A stretch of DNA of 64,000 bases from Stenocarpella maydis (taxonomy: Eukaryota; Ascomycota; Sordariomycetes; Diaporthales; Diaporthaceae). Location: the NCBI GenBank assembly GCA_002270565.1, contig NQMI01000003.1:837225-901224 (forward strand), in the 5' to 3' direction. The first letter of the stretch is position 1, and each line of letters begins with the position of its first letter. Position numbers and translations under genes: made by a program. Shown here in pieces: positions 43,724-56,163 of the stretch. Under the pieces are notes generated by a model. It made no database searches. It was not told the DNA's origin and saw only the letters and a program-made list of their open reading frames with translations.

Positions 43724-44911
43724 ATGATCCAACACGCCATGCTGCGCGCCCTGCTCACGACGGCCATGGCAGCCGGCCGCGTGCTGGGCTACGACCAGAC
43801 GCTGGGCTTCAACGGCGCCGCGGCGGTCGAGACGCGATCTCTGGAAGAGCTGCACCAGGCGGCGCTCAAGGAGGGTGGTGTCGTGACCATGTGGCTGGGC
43901 GGCGACGAGTCGACCGACGAGGACGCCCTCAAGCGCGAGTTCGAGACGCGCTTCCCGGGCGTGGTGCTCAACCTCACGACGGACCTCTCCAAGTACCACA
44001 GCCCGCGCTTCGACGAGCAGCTCGCCGCCAACAACGTCTACGTCGACAGCATCGCCTTCCAGACCGTCCACGACTTCCCTCGCTGGGACGCCGAGGGCGC
44101 CCTGCTCCACTACGCCCCCGCGGGCTTCCAGCACATCTACTCGCCCATGAGGGACCCCCGCGCGGCCTTCTACGGCGTGCTGACCGTCGGCTGGTCGGGC
44201 AAGTGGAACACCAAGAAGCTGCCCGGCATCGCGGCCCCCGTCGAGTGGGAGGACTGGCTGCGCCCCGAGTTCAAGGACAAGCTCGTGCTGACCTACCCCA
44301 ACGACGACGACGCGGTTCTCTATGCCTTTGACCTGATGTAAGTCCGCCCCATGCCATCGCGCTGCCCGCTGTGGTTAGTTCGGTAGGCAGGAAGACAACA
44401 AGGCTGACGACGAGACAACAAAAACAGCATGCAGCAATACGGCAAGTCCTGGTTCGACCGGCTGCTGCAGCAGAACCCCCGCTGGGTGCGCGGCACCCGC
44501 ACCCCGGACACGGTCATGCAGGCCGCCAACAGCACCTGGGCGGCGTCCTTCACCTCGGACGGCCTCGAGCCCGCGGGCAACATCAACATCAGCCACCCGA
44601 CGCAGGGCTCCTTCGTGACCTGGTTCCAGCTGGCCGCCATCCCCAGGGACGCGCCCCACCCCGAGGGCGCCAAGCTGCTGCACAACTACATGCTCACCAA
44701 GGAGTGGCAGTCCACCCGCGGGTCCTGGCCCGTCCGCGATGATGTTGCGCCTCCCGCGGGGTACCCGCCCATCCTCGAGATGCCCGGCACCAATATCACG
44801 TACTTCCGAGAGTGGATGTCGGACCGGTACCGGGTGGAGCGGCTCAGGCTGTTCTTTGAGGACAAGCTGGGGACTGCTCAGGGACTGAGCCCGCTCATTG
44901 ATGGTATTTAA
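43724..44911 (+). CDS. Secreted bacterial-type extracellular solute-binding protein (periplasmic binding fold II)
   Basis: Two exons, 43724-44337 and 44428-44911, joined across a 90-bp intron (GTAAGT...GCTGACG...ACAG) to give 365 residues. The N-terminus, with MLRALLTTAMAAGRVLG after five residues, looks like a cleavable signal peptide; I kept the first ATG, but the second, five codons later, fits the signal better. The body resembles the AfuA-type (iron/spermidine ABC importer) binding proteins: GGVVTMWLGGDES strand, FETRFPGVVLNL, a FDEQLAANNVYVDSIAF hinge, AAFYGVLTVGWSGKWNTKKL and EWEDWLRPEFKDKLVL, then YGKSWFDRLLQQNP and the HPEGAKLL..MLTKEWQ block. Fungi have no ABC importer for it, so the role is unclear. 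The gene is notably GC-rich. Bacterial origin is an inference. Confidence 0.85.
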
Positions 44912-45612
44912 TTTAGTTATAATTGTAACCAGGGGGCATGCCAGCTTGTGGCTGCGAGGGTAGAAATTATAAGGGGATGTAACCACCTGCCCACCAGTTC
45001 GTCTTCCACTCCTTGACCATTTGAGATATAAATTGCCGTCACACAACACTGCTGCTTGTTGCGGACTCTGGTGCTTACTCCGCATCCACGTGGCTGAGCC
45101 GAGTGCATGGCTCTGGACGGACTATTGGGATATGTGGGTCTCTTCACCGAAACCGCAAATGCTCCCACACGGCGGTATGTTCTCCCAGAGTCGCTAGAAC
45201 AGGCCCGGAGTGTTAGTCGCAAGACTATTATGCCAAACGAGATCGATAACGAACCTTCACATCCAAACTTGGGCTATTATTTATTTAGATTGAGGGGGCC
45301 AATTCACCAGCCTGCTATGAAGGGGGGGGGGGGAGTGGAGAGCAGTGGTCAACGTAGTTGCAACTTAACTGTATTGGACCAGCTTACTTAAACCCTCAGC
45401 ATCCCCTTAGCAATGAATGTCGGAAACCACGGCTTCAAGAGGGCTAAAAGTACAGATAAAAGGGATTTTGTCATGCAATTGAGATCAAAGGTTCATATAT
45501 GCTCGGGCAAATGTGCCCAACGTCGGAATAGGTCGGAAATGCTCGTTGGACCAAACTCCCCGCCACCCTTATCCTGCAGGTAGTCGCTCAAGGTGCGACT
45601 TGTGTGGCCTAT
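44912..45612. other. Intergenic DNA
   Basis: No gene supported. A G homopolymer occurs at about 45324-45334. Confidence 0.4.
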
Positions 45613-45888
45613 GGAAAGGAGGGCTTGCAGCAATAGCGGCGCAGGATAACGGACAGCTAACCCGTGCTCAACAGTACCTCGGAGAAGCTGGACAAGCACG
45701 TCAGCAAGGCTGAGGTGCTGCAAATGGCGCGGCAGCGGACCCGCGTACTGGAGCGCGAGAACCAACAGCCCCGGCAGGAAGTCGGCAGCTACGATCAGAT
45801 GTACCCTGGAGCATGCGGAGGTGTACCGGGCCCCTATGTCGCGCCGCAGCAGACGCCGCAATACCAGCTAGCTACGACGATGGCCTAG
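45613..45888 (+). pseudogene. bHLH transcription-factor-like relic
   Basis: The stretch LNSTSEKLDKHVSKAEVLQM followed by ARQRTRVLERENQQPRQEV (45664-45780) looks like the end of helix 1, loop and helix 2 of a basic helix-loop-helix domain leading into a Leu/Glu-rich tail. The upstream basic region in the same frame is short, contains a stop (TAA at 45658) and is not convincing. The tail ends at 45888 with a Gln/Pro-rich stretch. No complete gene remains. The assignment rests on one helix and could be a coiled coil of another family. Confidence 0.4.
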
Positions 45889-46038
45889 CATAAAAGGGCT
45901 GTCTAGTATACACTGCACGCTACGGCCAACCCCTCCGCAATATCTCTTGAACGCGAATAAGAGAATACTAAAATCGGAAAAGCAGTAACTACAGACAATA
46001 AGCAATAGCACTTATTTCTAGAGAACGTTGATATCTGA

Positions 46039-46780
46039 CCTTCAGACGTCCCAATACTCGCTAAGAAAGAGCATGTCACGAGAGATATCCCTGCCGCATC
46101 GATCCCGCGCCATGTCGACCTGAGCATTGCAAGCTGCGAGGTCGACCTAGCAATTGCAAACACGTTAATCGAATCATTACTGCTCCAAGCTGGGCCATTG
46201 GAGCAGTGGGGAGGGAGCTCAGAGGTACCTGGGAAGCGCTTCAAGGCCAAAGCTCTGTTCTTGAATGACGCGGATGCGAGGCAGGCAGTCGAGTTGTTCC
46301 ACAACAAGCCTTTATCATTCAACAATAATGGCAAGCTGACAGTGCAGCTTGTGCATTCAGCAAGGCTTAAGATCCCAGCTCGCGTCTATGATGCATTGAA
46401 CAAGAAATAGCCGACTGTAAGCAAGCCTGGGCGTCGCAGCACTTGCTCTGCATGGCATATCCTCCTGCTCAGGGCCTCAGGGTGCTCAAGATCGAGGGAG
46501 AAACCAGTAGGGACGTCGCCACCGCCAAGGCCACCCTGGAAAAAAAGAATTATCGGCGGACAAGTGACGATGAAGGACGGGAACGCTATATGGGCGCCTT
46601 CCTTTGCTGCCAACGGTCGTGCTTATCAGAGAATGAAGCAGCTTGAGCGTGAACTCGGCATTCTTATTGCCCGCGACAGACGCAGGTCCCAGCTTCGACT
46701 CCTAGGCCCTCAGCCGAGACGTGCACTTTGCGGCCGCTTCTGGAAAGCGTTACGCTATGATACTCCTCATCGACGCTAGA
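46039..46780 (+). pseudogene. Relic of a large RNA-binding/helicase-like protein
   Basis: Three consecutive segments in shifting frames read as one protein. The first, to about 46400, has RFKAKALFLNDADARQAVEL and FNNNGKLTVQLVHSARLKIP. The second continues QEIADCKQAWASQHLLCM, AYPPAQGLRVLKIEGETSRD. The third continues QVTMKDGNAIWAPSFAANG, QRMKQLERELGILIARDRRR, SQLRLLGPQPRR. Frame changes fall at about 46400 and 46545, the latter at a run of A. The first part resembles an RRM-like fold. From memory, similar sequence occurs in fungal DEAH-helicase/RING-IBR fusion proteins, but neither the helicase nor the RING part is seen, so the family is tentative. Beyond 46780 no matching frame was found. Confidence 0.45.
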
Positions 46781-47459
46781 AGTCAAGCACTTGAACAGCA
46801 AGACAAGGCCGGGCGCAGTGCGAAGTGTGGGACGACAGACATGTGTCCCGCTGAATCTTCTCGTGCCCGAGTTTGTCCTTCCCTGTACCGTCCTCCGAGG
46901 GAGACTTCTTGGGGATCCCATGTGTGGGAAAGTGTCGCATATCTGGGAATCTCATGGTCGAGAAAGTCCTCTGTCAGGTGGATCCGCCGGCGGCGTTGCC
47001 TTGTAACAGACGCATTGTTTCCTATAATGTACGGACGTACCGGGACCTACGGCTAAGAGTAACGGGGCCTCGGGTGTCTCAGGCCTTGGCGTCAAGACGC
47101 TTATCACTTCGTCTTCCGCACGCGCGGCCTGCAGACGCTGGCACTCGGCGGCCGTATTCTTCAGTGGTCTGGTATCGAGCGGCTGGCAACCAATCAAGAA
47201 TCCTCGCCTGGTTAAGATTTGCGTCGCCTGTGTATCAATTCCCTAATTAAATAGGGCCTGCGGTTGAAGTTCCATACCCCACACGATGTAGTCCGATTGG
47301 GCCGGGATGGGTGCTGGATAACTCCGGTTGCAGACTGAAGGAAGTAACACAGTAGAAGTCCCGGGCCTGTTTTTAACGTCGACAGAGTACCGTATCTCTC
47401 GACCGCGAAAACAAACTCTTGCTCCCTTTTCATCACCAGCGTCGACCTGCACCCCAACC
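46781..47459. other. Intergenic DNA, probable promoter of the NTF2-like gene
   Basis: No gene supported; open frames here are short, overlap and carry no domain. Confidence 0.35.
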
Positions 47460-48041
47460 ATGGGCTACAACACGGAATCTGCGGAGTGGCCAACGGTCCC
47501 TGTTCCCGATGCAGTGAAGAAGTTGATTGACAAGTTCCTGAATACGCTAGACAACGACGATTCAAAGTCTGGGGATGTACTCGCGGATGAGATTTTCTCC
47601 CCAGATGGCGTCGCATACTTTGGGGCCCACGCATTTCGAGGAGCCGAAGGTTCGTGTTTCCCTGCTACGCCCCACCTGTCATTATGGCCCGTTTCCTGGG
47701 TTAAACTGGTTATATAGAAATACGGAACTCACGCAAAGATGCCTGGGTCGTTATCAAGCGACGTAGACACATCATCAAGAAGGTATACACCGCAAATGAA
47801 GAGGCTAGCGATCTGATGTTCGTCGGAGAAGTGTCCATGGATTTGCGAAACGGAAGGAGCGTGTCTGGAGAGTTTACAGGTCGCCTCCGTATCTCTGGAG
47901 CTCAAGGGGGGGATCCAAAGCTGTCGCTTTACCAAGTTTGGGCTGTATGTATCCCTGGCGCCGTGGTTTCTATGCGTTGCTGACTTCAGTTACGGCTGTT
48001 AGGACTCAGGCCCTTTGGTCAAGGCGTTGAAAGAGGAGTAG
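47460..48041 (+). CDS. NTF2/SnoaL-like fold protein, 151 aa
   Basis: Three exons, 47460-47649, 47718-47944 and 48003-48041. Introns of 68 and 58 bp are GT-AG with matching phases; the second has a GCTGAC branch site. The start is in good context (CAACCATGGGC). The order helix (VKKLIDKFLNTLDN), DEIFSPDGVAYFG, AFRGAEGE, then RRRHIIKKVYTANEEASDLM, FVGEVSMDLRNGRSVSGEFT and GRLRISG..LSLYQVWADSGPL is that of the cone-shaped NTF2-like superfamily, SnoaL-type. Members include cyclases, dehydratases and non-enzymatic binders, and which one this is cannot be told. It is intact and ends 179 bp from the convergently transcribed acetoacetyl-CoA synthetase gene. Confidence 0.8.
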
Positions 48042-48220
48042 AGCGTAGAACAGCTGTTCTACTTCTAGGAAATGCATATGATACGTCGCATTCGCAATCA
48101 AGACTGAGAGGATAATGCAAAGAGCTCTAAGACTTTTGTTCGGCAATTATAGCGCTCCTCCGAGTGTGCTGCTCTCATAGCGAGCGCCTCTGCACTGACA
48201 TCCGACCTGCTCCCTCAACC

Positions 48221-50720
48221 CTACATTTTGGCCAGCTGTTTGTTGTCCAATCTTCTTGCCACCTCTTCAATATTGAAGTATTGTTTGTAGTGCTCCAGCG
48301 AATCAGGATTAGCTACCACCGTCGACTCCACCTTCCGTCCGCTGATGATGTTCTTTACCAGGATCTCGAGCTTCTTGCCCACGTTCGAGTAAGGTATATC
48401 GTCCACGTAGAAGACATATTTCGGTACGTGTCTCTTGCTGAGGCTATGGCCGATCTTTGACCGGATCTGCTCTTTGAGCTGCCTGGTCTTCGGCTCGCCA
48501 GGCTTGAGTTTTAGGAACAAGACGACCGTCTCATCCCTGTCGTGCGCTCTCTTCTGCCCGGTGCAGACAGAATCCTCTACAGCCGAGAAGTGTCGAACGA
48601 CATTGTAAATTTCCGCCGAACCGAATCGTACGCCTGAAGGATTCAATACACCGTCCCTGGGGCCATATTAGCTAATTTTTCCCAAAAGCCTTGCTTGTAT
48701 GTACTTACGATCTTCCAAGCATCTCTATTCCTTTGGTCCCTGGATTGATTCTTATCAAGTCCCCCTGGACCCAGGCATTGGGAAATGTTGAGAAATATGC
48801 ATCGTGGTATTTCTTGTCGCCATCAGGGCCCCAAAACGTGAGTGGTTGGCTTGGAAATGGCTGTGTGCAGACTAACTCCCCGGGAGCATCGCTACCCTCA
48901 ATAGACCTCCCTTCTGGGGCCAGAGGATCGAACACGTCCACGGCCATTCCTAGTGACTTTCCAGTAATTTCATTGGCATGGACGCTAGTAAGTGAATTTC
49001 CCGTTACAACTATTCCTCGTTAGCGGTGCGACGGTTAAATAGCATAGAGGTGACGGTATCTTTACATGAACAAGAGCAATCTGTGCCGCCACTTCCGGAA
49101 ATCAGCTGCACATTTTTGGGAAACCCAGTGTCGTAGAACCATTGGGCAACGTCCCCTGGCAAGACTGAGCCGGTTGAGGTGACTTTTCTTAGCATCTCAA
49201 GGTTGAACTCATCCACTATGTATAATTATTAGCTGGCTTCCTCTATGCAGACCTCACGACCTACTTGGGCGAATGTTGGAGTCCTTCAGGTCGGTTAGGA
49301 ACTTCGCCGATGTCCCGAAAACTGTCACCCTGCACCAGAATGGTTAGACCAAGTACCGAATTCCAATTACATCATATTTACAAACCCAATCTTAGATATT
49401 AGCTTCGGGAGAAACCTGATGTCCGGGTACAGCGGTGAACCATCATAGACAACAACTGTCGAACCAATACTAAGACAAGTCACCAGAAATGCCCACATGA
49501 TCCAGGCCGTCTGGAGGCAAAATAGGTTAGTCTGAGATTAACATCAAATCATGGCAGTTTGCTAAGGATATACCGTGGTATACTGGAACATAATGTCTGT
49601 TGGTAGTGTACCAATCTGGAGCACATAGTCTTTCTTAATTTGCAGCATAGCGCCCTGTGATATTATGGTCAGAATATCTGGGTATGGCTCCGTGTGCAAT
49701 GTACCCAACATACACCTGCGCTATGAAGAATGCATTTGGGAGCACCAGTCTACAGTAACAGGTTAGAAACAGACAGCAGAGGCATGGGTAGAGAGTCCTT
49801 ACGGTGCCTGAAGAATAGAAGATGAAGCCAGGATGTGAGAACGGCACTTGTTCAAATTCCAGCGGCCTTCCTGTAGACTCCGCACAGAATTCGTCAAAGT
49901 TGATCGTGTTGGGAAACTCGGATTGAGAAACCGAACGGGACGAATTGAAGACAATGCGATGGAGACTTGGGCCGCAGGATGCAATGTTTATCCACTCCCG
50001 GATGTTAGGTGTGAGATCACGGACCTTCCCGTTGTACGTAACTGATGTGTCTGTGAATATCAGTTTCGGGTCTGTCTGGAGCACACGATCCAAAATGCCC
50101 TTGGGCCCAAGGTCCGGCGATATCGATGACCAAATTGCCCCTATTGACAAGGTTGCCAGACATAAAGCAACTGCAAGTTTGTTGGTGGTAATAATTCCAA
50201 CCACTCTGTCTCCATTTTTTACTCCGTGGGATCTCATGGCATCGGCGAGTACCTCCACTAGAGCGTAAAGCTGCGCCCATGTGACGGAATTGGTGTCAAA
50301 AGACCCCTCTTTGGCTTCAATCAATGCAATACCAAGAGGATCACGGTTTTGTAAGACACTTCCTGCAAAGTTCATCCGTGCGCCGGGGAAGAATCTCGGG
50401 CTTGGGAACATCTTTCTCTGAGGCTACAGAGAATTAGCCACCACGAGTTATACATCCCATAGCACTCGCCCACTCACGATATTTACCTCCTCGAATGCCC
50501 TTCTGGGGAGCCCAGTCGCATTCATGTCCAGGAAGAAGAAGAGCTCCATCCAGAAGTCCCCGGCCGTAGCCGGATTCACCGACCACCTGTGAAGCTCTCC
50601 ATACGTTGTCAAGGATAGGTGGTACTTGGAGTTGACGTGGTCTCGGAACTTCGCGAGTGGTGAGTTCGTCAGATCGTACTGGGAAGGGTTCCAGACGATC
50701 GGGTTGCTGTCCTCAAGCAT
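48221..50720 (-). CDS. AACS: Acetoacetyl-CoA synthetase (acyl-adenylate-forming enzyme)
   Basis: Activates acetoacetate with ATP and CoA to acetoacetyl-CoA, AMP and PPi, normally in the cytosol, feeding sterol or fatty-acid synthesis. Nine exons (50487-50720, 49803-50423, 49714-49749, 49574-49654, 49386-49510, 49265-49329, 49066-49215, 48709-49009, 48221-48656) join in phase with eight GT-AG introns of 49-63 bp to 682 residues, close to the usual 670. The start MLEDSNPIVW is the first in-frame ATG. Motifs: the N-terminal DUF3448-like FRDHVNSKYHLSL..ELHRWSV; the P-loop FIFYSSGTTGAPKCILHSAG, spanning exons 2-3; TGSVLP; GGTDCSCS; the A8-type GDLIR..LGRSDGVLNPSGVRFG; and the C-terminal YSNVGKKLEI with the catalytic Lys. 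No lesion is seen, so the gene should be active. Confidence 0.93.
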
Positions 50721-52259
50721 GATGTCAGGTTGCTGTCTAAAGTGAAAATTTCTCCTCAAAAGATCAATAAAGTATCGCAAAGTTTCTGGGAGTTCCTTGT
50801 ATTGTGCAAATTGCAAGATCGGATGCCTTGCGAAACATTTCAATTAATACAACATCCGTAGGCGATTGAACTCGTTCCGTACAACCTCCTACTTCGCGCT
50901 ATCTTAACATGCGATGGCACTACAGTATGGCCGGAGCCCGCGGTTATCCGAGGGCCGGAGGGGGCTTCCTAGCAGCATGGAATCTCTGCTCGAAAGTAAG
51001 ATGAAGCTGCACCACCAATGGCTGTAGCTAGCTGAATCCTGGGGCTGCTGGATTGGACCAGGACTCTAAATGCTGAATTAACCTACAATGGATTATGCTG
51101 AACTTCATGCAATTGCCTTCCGAATGAGGAAGCGCATGAACAGAGCAAACACGCACGAAGTACATATCCACCATCCAAGCTCATCAAGCACTGTGCAGTT
51201 ACTCCCAAGCAACTGTTCAAGTAATTTCAAAGCAATATCGAGGGGCAGTCACACTGAACGATCTTGGTCATAGAGGATTTAGTTCTCGTAGACTGTTGAA
51301 GGAAGTCAGATACACACATGCCCTGTTCATGCCCTGCAGAAAGCGCGTTCTGCTTATCCTTCAACAGCTTCTGTATAGCCGGGCGGGCGTTAATCCGTGC
51401 TCACCAGGCGCAGTAGTTGGGGCACTGCTTCACTTTCTCTCCCATGTCTGGAATCATCCCGTATGCTATAGTCTCCCAAGAAATGAATCCGATGCTTTAA
51501 TTGGCTCGGCGCTTCAGTTACGCCTTCCGGCCGGTCGAATCGGAGGAACCAAAGAGGCCACTTGGCAGTAAATCATCTGACTAGCGCATTCCTGAGGGGT
51601 GCCGGCAGCTGCCGACTACACCTCCCAGAGTTCCAGGCATGAGTTGGACGTTTGATCTGACCGTTGCTATGGTGCGCCGCAGCGCTAACTTTCTAAAAAC
51701 CCCTTTTTACTTTAGGAGCACACCCACCAAAAACCCTTCTACACACCCCTACACGCCCATCCATAGCTAATAATAGAATATATATATTCGACATAAATTA
51801 GTAACTCCTTAGATTTATATAGGTTCTTATAAAGGTTAAGCTAATTAAATAGCTATTTAATTTAAGTGCCTTACTTTATATTAATAAAAAAGATCTTAGC
51901 AAGCCAATTAAACCTTGTTAAACGGAACCGCTCAGCAGGGCGTTGGCACTTCGTGCAAGCAGTTACCCTAGACTTCTTGCAAGGAGTTACCCTAGACTTG
52001 CGAGTCAGGCGATTTTCGCTAAGTATGCCCAGTGTGTGCGCGACGCAAGATGAGTTTGGTGGCCGTGAGTCGATTATTTTGGTCTGCATTTGCACCTTAA
52101 TTTAGACCTCTGCATTACCCTTATTTCTTATCTAAAAAGTATATAACTTAGTTCATTAGATAGCTTGATTTCTGAAGTTTATATGTACTTAATTTGGGCA
52201 TTGCTAGGGCTATGGTTGGCTAGTTGCTTGGAACCAAAGATGGTGTGTTGGAAGGGCGA
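50721..52259. other. Upstream region of AACS and gene-poor DNA
   Basis: No gene supported. A TATA-like or CT-rich promoter element was not convincing. Composition turns AT-rich from about 51770. Confidence 0.4.
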
Positions 52260-52560
52260 ATTTTCCGGCATTTGCAAATTTGCACCAGAGCCTACCGCAG
52301 CGTGCCCAGGGGTGAGACGACGTCGGAGGGTATATAAGGAGGGCTTACAGAAGCCCAACTTAATTCAATACAAAGTTGTCCAGACCATTGTCAATCGTCC
52401 GAATTCGCCTCAGAGCACCATACTGCGACCCTGCCGAAACACACGCTGAACTGAATGCTATTCTATAGCACAAATTCATCAGAATATTATTTGAAAGATT
52501 TAACGTGGTTTACTAGTGAGTGGACCGTATCGGTAAGTAAATCAATTTTGCAATATTCAC
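52260..52560 (+). promoter_or_regulatory. LTR-like promoter fragment
   Basis: A TATATAAGGAGGGC box at about 52330 is followed by a short leader (AATTCAATACAAAGTTGTCC) and GC-balanced sequence, then abrupt passage into AT-rich DNA at about 52560. Such a TATA-plus-leader layout is typical of fungal LTRs. No partner copy was found in the window, so this is an inference from layout. Confidence 0.3.
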
Positions 52561-54705
52561 CAACTTCCATTGACCCTAGTAACCATCCAGGGCTAAATAA
52601 TTAATAAAAGTTAGCACTAATTAGTACTGACTATACTTAATTACTTAATTCTAATTAATTTTATTAATGTATAGGTATTAATAGTGCTAGATTACTAATC
52701 CAAATAGGCTAACTTTTAGTAAAGAAATTACATTCTACACTAATTATTACTAACTTTACTCTTAAAACCTTAATCCGCTGTAGACTGCTAATATATATAT
52801 ATATATTTATATTAATTAGTACTAACTAGGATGGATTTACTATCATATAGTTAGAATATAATTTATCAAACCCTTCTTTCTCTTTCCTATACATTTTTAC
52901 AGTATATCCAGCCTTACTATAGTTGCTATAGCATTATTTACCTAATTCATTATAGACTGCCTCCTTAGTATTACTACTAGTTTTACTAACTAACTACTTT
53001 CCCTTTTCCTTTTCTTTAATTATTACCTAAGATTCCTTAATATTGAGTGCCTTTTTAAGCTATACTTAAGTTCTTTTAGCCTTCTAGCATTTAATGAATA
53101 CTATATTAGGCTTCTTAAGTATATAAATTTATTCCTTTAACATTATAATCTTATATATTATTATTTATAAACCCTTTAATAGCTAGTTACCAACCTTTAT
53201 AATTAGTATACGGAAGCTACCCTAATAAGTAAAACTCCTACCTTTAATAAAACTTAGTTACTTATTAACTTATTAAGTATTGAAGAGTATTTAGAATTCT
53301 TCTTACTAGGGAGAAATAAAAATAGACAGTACTACAGTTCTTAAGTAGATATTAAGTTTAAAAAAGAATCTAGGTCCTAAGGCAGGATTCTAGCTCCCTT
53401 AAATATAGCTTTAATATTGTCTTTTATAAAGGTCTTATTATAAGCTTATTTAAATATAATAAAGGACTTATACTTAATAATATAATTAATGAAAGTTTAA
53501 ATAAAGTTACCAATTTTCCTATTATATATATTCTTAAAAGGTAAATATAATATGATATTTAATAGCTTAATTAAATAAAAAGAATATAATAATATCTAGA
53601 TAGTAATAATCTTATTCTCCTTATAGTATTAATTAAACGTAGCTAATACATAGCTGTTATAGCTATTTATAATTAATATCTAATAATCCATATCTCTCCT
53701 AAGTTATATATGCTTATTAAAATATAAAACTTATTCTAAATTAGTCTTATTGTTTATTTATTTACTTGAAATAAGATGAATCACCTAAAAGTTCGGAAAA
53801 CTTAAGTTTATAGGTTAGCTTAATAGGTAATAAGTAGCTTAAATAATAATAAACAGTTGAATATACTACCTTATTGTATCAATATATTTAATAGCTATTC
53901 TTTATTTATAAATACTAACTTAAATAAATGTAGCCTTTTTAAGCCTATTCTTGTATATCACTATTATTAATATAGTAATCATATTTATTACAAAACCAGT
54001 TTAATTAAAGTTGTAAAGATTATTATCAATAATTTCAATATTTAACTATTATATTATAAAAGAGCCTAAACTAATTTCTAATAACCTTTAGGTCTTTATC
54101 AAAGGCCCTCTAATAATTGTAAGAATAATTAAACCTAATCTCTAAACTAAAGTATATATTTATAAAGCCTCAAGCCTAATATCTACCTATTGGCTTAATA
54201 TTATATAATACTAATATAAGAAGTTAACTATATCTTCAATATTAAAAAGTCATAGGGGAAATCCTTAAGTATTTTAATTAATAATATATCTAATAAACAT
54301 TTACTCCATACTTTAGTTAAATTTATAAGCATTAATATATAATTCCTTATAATTTTATTATTAATTCATTTTATACTATAATATTATTTATAAAATATAA
54401 AACTTTAAATAGTTTTATATATTATGATAAATTTTATATTAATGTTTTTAAATCTTTGAATAACTTAAATTACTAAAAATAATGTTTTCTATGATATATA
54501 AAAAATATATAATTATTATAAAATGCTAATGTATTAAATTTAAATACGGAAGTTAGTATGAGAATAATGCGAAAATTAGAGATATAACTAGTACTAAAAA
54601 AGAACTATCTTACTAAAGCCTTAATATTTATGGGCCCTCCTATACCCATCCTAACCCCCTTAAATTAATAAATTCAATTAGAAACAAGCAATCAAGTGCA
54701 GTTAG
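52561..54705. repeat. AT-rich, stop-saturated repeat block
   Basis: About 2.1 kb of extreme AT richness with no open frame, dominated by TA and TTA/TAA. Consistent with an old, heavily RIP-mutated transposon, family not readable. It directly abuts the LTR element starting at 54706 (5-bp flank GTTAG). Confidence 0.6.
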
Positions 54706-55103
54706 TGTTCCGGGGTCTAGGGGAACCGGCATGTTTCGGAATCCGGAGGAAAACCAGCCTTGGCATCCCCCCCCCCTCCAAGACTATAAGAAGGGGCCTT
54801 CCTGCGTTGCTTTTAAGAAATTTCTAGTCCTAGAGAATCAATTTTTTTATACCCTGTGAATTTATATCTATCTGATATATATGTATGTACTGTGAAACTA
54901 TTTCTTATGCCCTCATTTTCTGCCTCTCCTTTTTGGCACTCTTTATTCCCTTTATAACTCTCCTATTGTGTTAGGGGCTTCTCTTCTTGCCTTCTATGCT
55001 CCTCTTGGGGTGGTTGCTTGATTAGGGCTCTGGCAGAATGTATGCCTTTTTATATGTAAGGAGGTTTTATCCTCTCGCTCTCCCTCTAGGCGCATTTTTA
55101 CTA
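54706..55103 (+). repeat. Left LTR of the 5.6-kb element
   Basis: Starts TGTTCCGGGG and contains a CTATAAGAAGGGGCC TATA-like box and a C homopolymer. The last 25 bp are diverged from the right LTR, so the end is approximate. Confidence 0.8.
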
Positions 55104-56163
55104 ATATCTGCCCTATAAATTAAATATGGGTTTCTTTAGCTAATAAGGTTTCTTTAGCTATTATAAAGTTCTTTAGCTTTTAGGCCTGGATTCCCTATTT
55201 TATTTATAAGGTTATTAGCCACTTTAGGGGAGTGAATCTCTATACTTCTAATACTATTTGATTCTGATTAGAGCTATAGCGCCCTCTTACTCTTGATAGA
55301 GGATTTTGCTATTATGTGAAGGCTAGATTTACCCTCCTGAGTTGCCTATAGTTGACCTAGTGGCGATAGGAGCAGGTATGTATAAGGCTGGTCTGATCTC
55401 TATATTAAGCTGACTTTATTACCTTGGCTATATCTTAGACCCCCTCCCGGCATACTTAATTTAGTAGTAAAGTATAGAACCTCTGGCTTAGCTATATATT
55501 CCTAGAAAAGCTACTAAGGGATTTATATCCTTAGGCCTTAGAAATTTATTTTAATTAGATTTAATGGTATCTGATTAGGGCTTATTTCTTTAGAAGGGAT
55601 ATAAAGGACTGGTATTAAGAAGGTTTAGTGGATCTTAACCGCCTATATTACCTGAAACTCTCTTGCCCTTAGATGTAGTACCTAAAGGCTTGGTATGTTA
55701 ATTCCCTAATATGGGTAAACTGGGTGTAATAGAGCCCTGGTTTAACTAATTAGGCTCCTCTTTAGTTTTCCCTTTTGAGTTATTATTATAATGTCTGGTT
55801 ACCCTATTGAATACTATATTTGAGATATCGTTTAATATTATATAATGTTGGGTTGGGTGATAGTGGTGCTGGATGTTGTATGCTTCTGTAGGGAGTTGAA
55901 GAGGTTCCTGCCCTACTGATTGCTGTCCTTCTGATTGGTAAGCTTGGAGCTTCCGCTGGTGTTGGCACCCCCTGCGGTTAGGATGGCTGGCGTTAGCAGC
56001 ATGAGGGTATTCTGGGTATCTATGTTGTTCTCTCCTGTGAGACTAGCAGTTGAGTAGCTCCCGCCTTTGCCCACAGTAAGACTTCATGATACTTAATATA
56101 ACCTTCTATACTAATACCTTTCACTCTAATTATACCTAGTTATTCCTATATATGTCTTAATAA

